This document shows, in pieces, positions 5,920-6,240 of a stretch of 6,240 bases of DNA (within the stretch, counting starts at the first letter, position 1; each line of letters begins with the position of its first letter). A program made the translations under genes and the position numbers. The DNA comes from Acidimicrobiaceae bacterium. Its GTDB lineage: Bacteria > Actinomycetota > Acidimicrobiia > Acidimicrobiales > Acidimicrobiaceae. The notes beneath the pieces were generated by a model. That model saw only the letters and a program-made list of their open reading frames with translations, was not told the DNA's origin and ran no database searches. Where the stretch lies: contig JABEUP010000255.1 in assembly GCA_013044365.1 (NCBI GenBank), positions 1-6,240 of the forward strand, read 5' to 3'.

Positions 5920-6096
5920 ATGATACCATGCAGCAACTCTGAAAACAAGAGCTTATTCCTCTTGAGTCGTAAATTCATTGCCAAAAAAATGCCGGCCCCA
6001 TCGAAGTTAGTAATCCGCAAATGTGGGACTTCTCCGATAATATTTTTGGACGGAGAAGAGCTACCAAGTCCAAACGACCTAATCCCAACTAGGTGA
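5920..6096 (+). CDS. Doubtful 58-codon ORF
   Basis: From ATG 5920 the frame reads MIPCSNSENKSLFLLSRKFI and continues to TGA at 6094-6096. An internal ATG at 5989 would give a 35-residue product containing SKLVIRKCGTSPIIFLDGEE, which has the look of a short beta-hairpin (VIRKCGTSPIIFLDGEELP). Neither ATG has a ribosome binding site. I recognise no family. It may be a remnant of a protein truncated near the IS607 insertion, or chance. An 8-bp inverted repeat (6029-6036 and 6051-6058) lies within it. Confidence 0.2.
   Translation: MIPCSNSENKSLFLLSRKFIAKKMPAPSKLVIRKCGTSPIIFLDGEELPSPNDLIPTR
5946..5964. repeat. Short inverted repeat
   Basis: CAAGAG (5946-5951) mirrors CTCTTG (5959-5964) with a 7-base loop. 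No T-run follows on either strand, so its role is unclear. Confidence 0.4.
6029..6058. repeat. 8-bp inverted repeat with AT-rich loop
   Basis: CTTCTCCG (6029-6036) and CGGAGAAG (6051-6058) are perfect reverse complements around a 14-base AT-rich spacer. It lies about 130 bases upstream of tnpA and could be part of the IS607 left end, a regulator site or a structured transcript. Confidence 0.5.
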
Positions 6097-6170
6097 TAAA
6101 GAAAATCTCGTGGAAATCTTAACTCAAATGAAACTTAGTGAGGGTTGCAACAGTTGGCGCAGAGATGCGC

Positions 6171-6176
6171 TATAAT
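6171..6176 (+). promoter_or_regulatory. Consensus -10 box for leaderless tnpA transcription
   Basis: TATAAT stands 8 bases before the tnpA ATG at 6185, so transcription should begin at or within a base or two of the start codon. There is no ribosome binding site upstream of the ATG, which agrees with a leaderless mRNA. The best -35 candidate is TTGCAA (6145-6150), at a long 20-base spacing. A second TATAAT at 6181-6186 overlaps the ATG and is not placed to serve this gene. GCGC half-sites (6157-6160, 6167-6170) flank AGAGAT just before the box and may be part of a control site. Confidence 0.55.
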
Positions 6177-6184
6177 GAGATATA

Positions 6185-6240
6185 ATGAACTTGCGTGAGT
6201 GGGCACTGTCCCAGGGCATACATCCTCAAACGGCATACAA
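6185..6240 (+). CDS. tnpA: IS607-family serine-recombinase transposase, N-terminus only
   Basis: Eighteen complete codons are visible, MNLREWALSQGIHPQTAY, before the window ends. This is the start of the MerR-like helix-turn-helix that opens IS607 TnpA proteins, which typically begin with a close variant of M-L-EWA-G-HPQTAY and continue into a serine-recombinase catalytic domain. TnpA cuts and rejoins the element's ends through a covalent serine-DNA link. The catalytic serine lies outside the window, so whether the gene is intact cannot be told. ATG 6185 is chosen because the motif begins there; the ATG at 6175 is in another frame and reaches a stop after 7 codons. Confidence 0.85.
   Translation, partial: MNLREWALSQGIHPQTAY

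Larger units (their letters stand above)
5645..6184. other. AT-rich intergenic region between the LRV gene and tnpA
   Basis: These 540 bases separate the divergently transcribed LRV gene and IS607-type tnpA. I find only very short open frames. The region contains at least four inverted repeats (5739-5764, 5884-5900, 5946-5964, 6029-6058), a direct repeat CAATTAGC (5661-5668 and 5679-5686, 18 bases apart, just upstream of the LRV start), and the tnpA promoter. The left boundary of the IS607 element should lie in or near its right part, but IS607 elements lack terminal inverted repeats, so I cannot place it. A 62-codon minus frame (5671-5859) has no support. Confidence 0.55.
6140..6240 (+). mobile_element. 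Left part of an IS607-family insertion sequence (boundary unknown)
   Basis: The tnpA start at 6185 shows that an IS607-type element enters the window and continues past 6240. Such elements have no terminal inverted repeats and insert by a serine recombinase at a short GG-type core, so the left end cannot be read from one copy; the start given here is only a guess placed around the promoter. The usual partner tnpB (RNA-guided nuclease family) would lie beyond the right edge. Confidence 0.5.

Overview
The window looks like a chromosomal stretch from a moderate-GC actinobacterium, and an Acidimicrobiia-type genome is my best guess. This is inferred from four things: a DUF3494 (ice-binding-fold) surface protein with a Thr/Ser-rich linker next to its own sortase, a LapA/DUF1049-type membrane protein with an actinobacterial layout, a consensus TATAAT box placed for a leaderless mRNA, and a DNA composition that looks roughly balanced. 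No ribosomal or other phylogenetic marker is present, so the assignment is tentative.

Layout. Bases 1-346 hold no gene I can support. Bases 347-2407 (minus strand) carry a two-gene operon. The upstream gene encodes a secreted DUF3494 protein with a signal peptide, beta-solenoid domain, Thr/Ser linker and a C-terminal signal of the sortase type (PTHTG, hydrophobic stretch, basic tail). Three bases further on is a TTG-started sortase whose ribosome binding site overlaps the first gene's stop codon. The gene order suggests a substrate with its dedicated anchoring enzyme. Bases 2408-2827 form a divergent intergenic region with a hairpin. Bases 2828-3259 (plus) encode a small two-helix LapA-like membrane protein. 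Bases 3260-3724 separate two convergent genes and contain a 44-bp near-perfect palindrome.

Bases 3725-5644 (minus) encode a 639-residue protein made almost entirely of 23 uninterrupted 26-residue repeats of the LRV (leucine-rich repeat variant, HEAT-like) type. Two adjacent units share a perfect 52-bp DNA repeat. Upstream of its start is an 8+8 bp operator-like dyad.

Bases 5645-6184 are AT-rich, mostly non-coding and rich in short inverted repeats, with one doubtful 58-codon ORF. At 6185 an IS607-family serine-recombinase transposase gene (tnpA) begins and runs off the right edge, so the right end of the window enters a mobile element.

Functionally, the sortase operon points to building a cell-surface ice-binding or adhesive layer. 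The LRV solenoid is probably a protein-binding scaffold of unknown partner. I see no direct link between these modules and the IS607 element.
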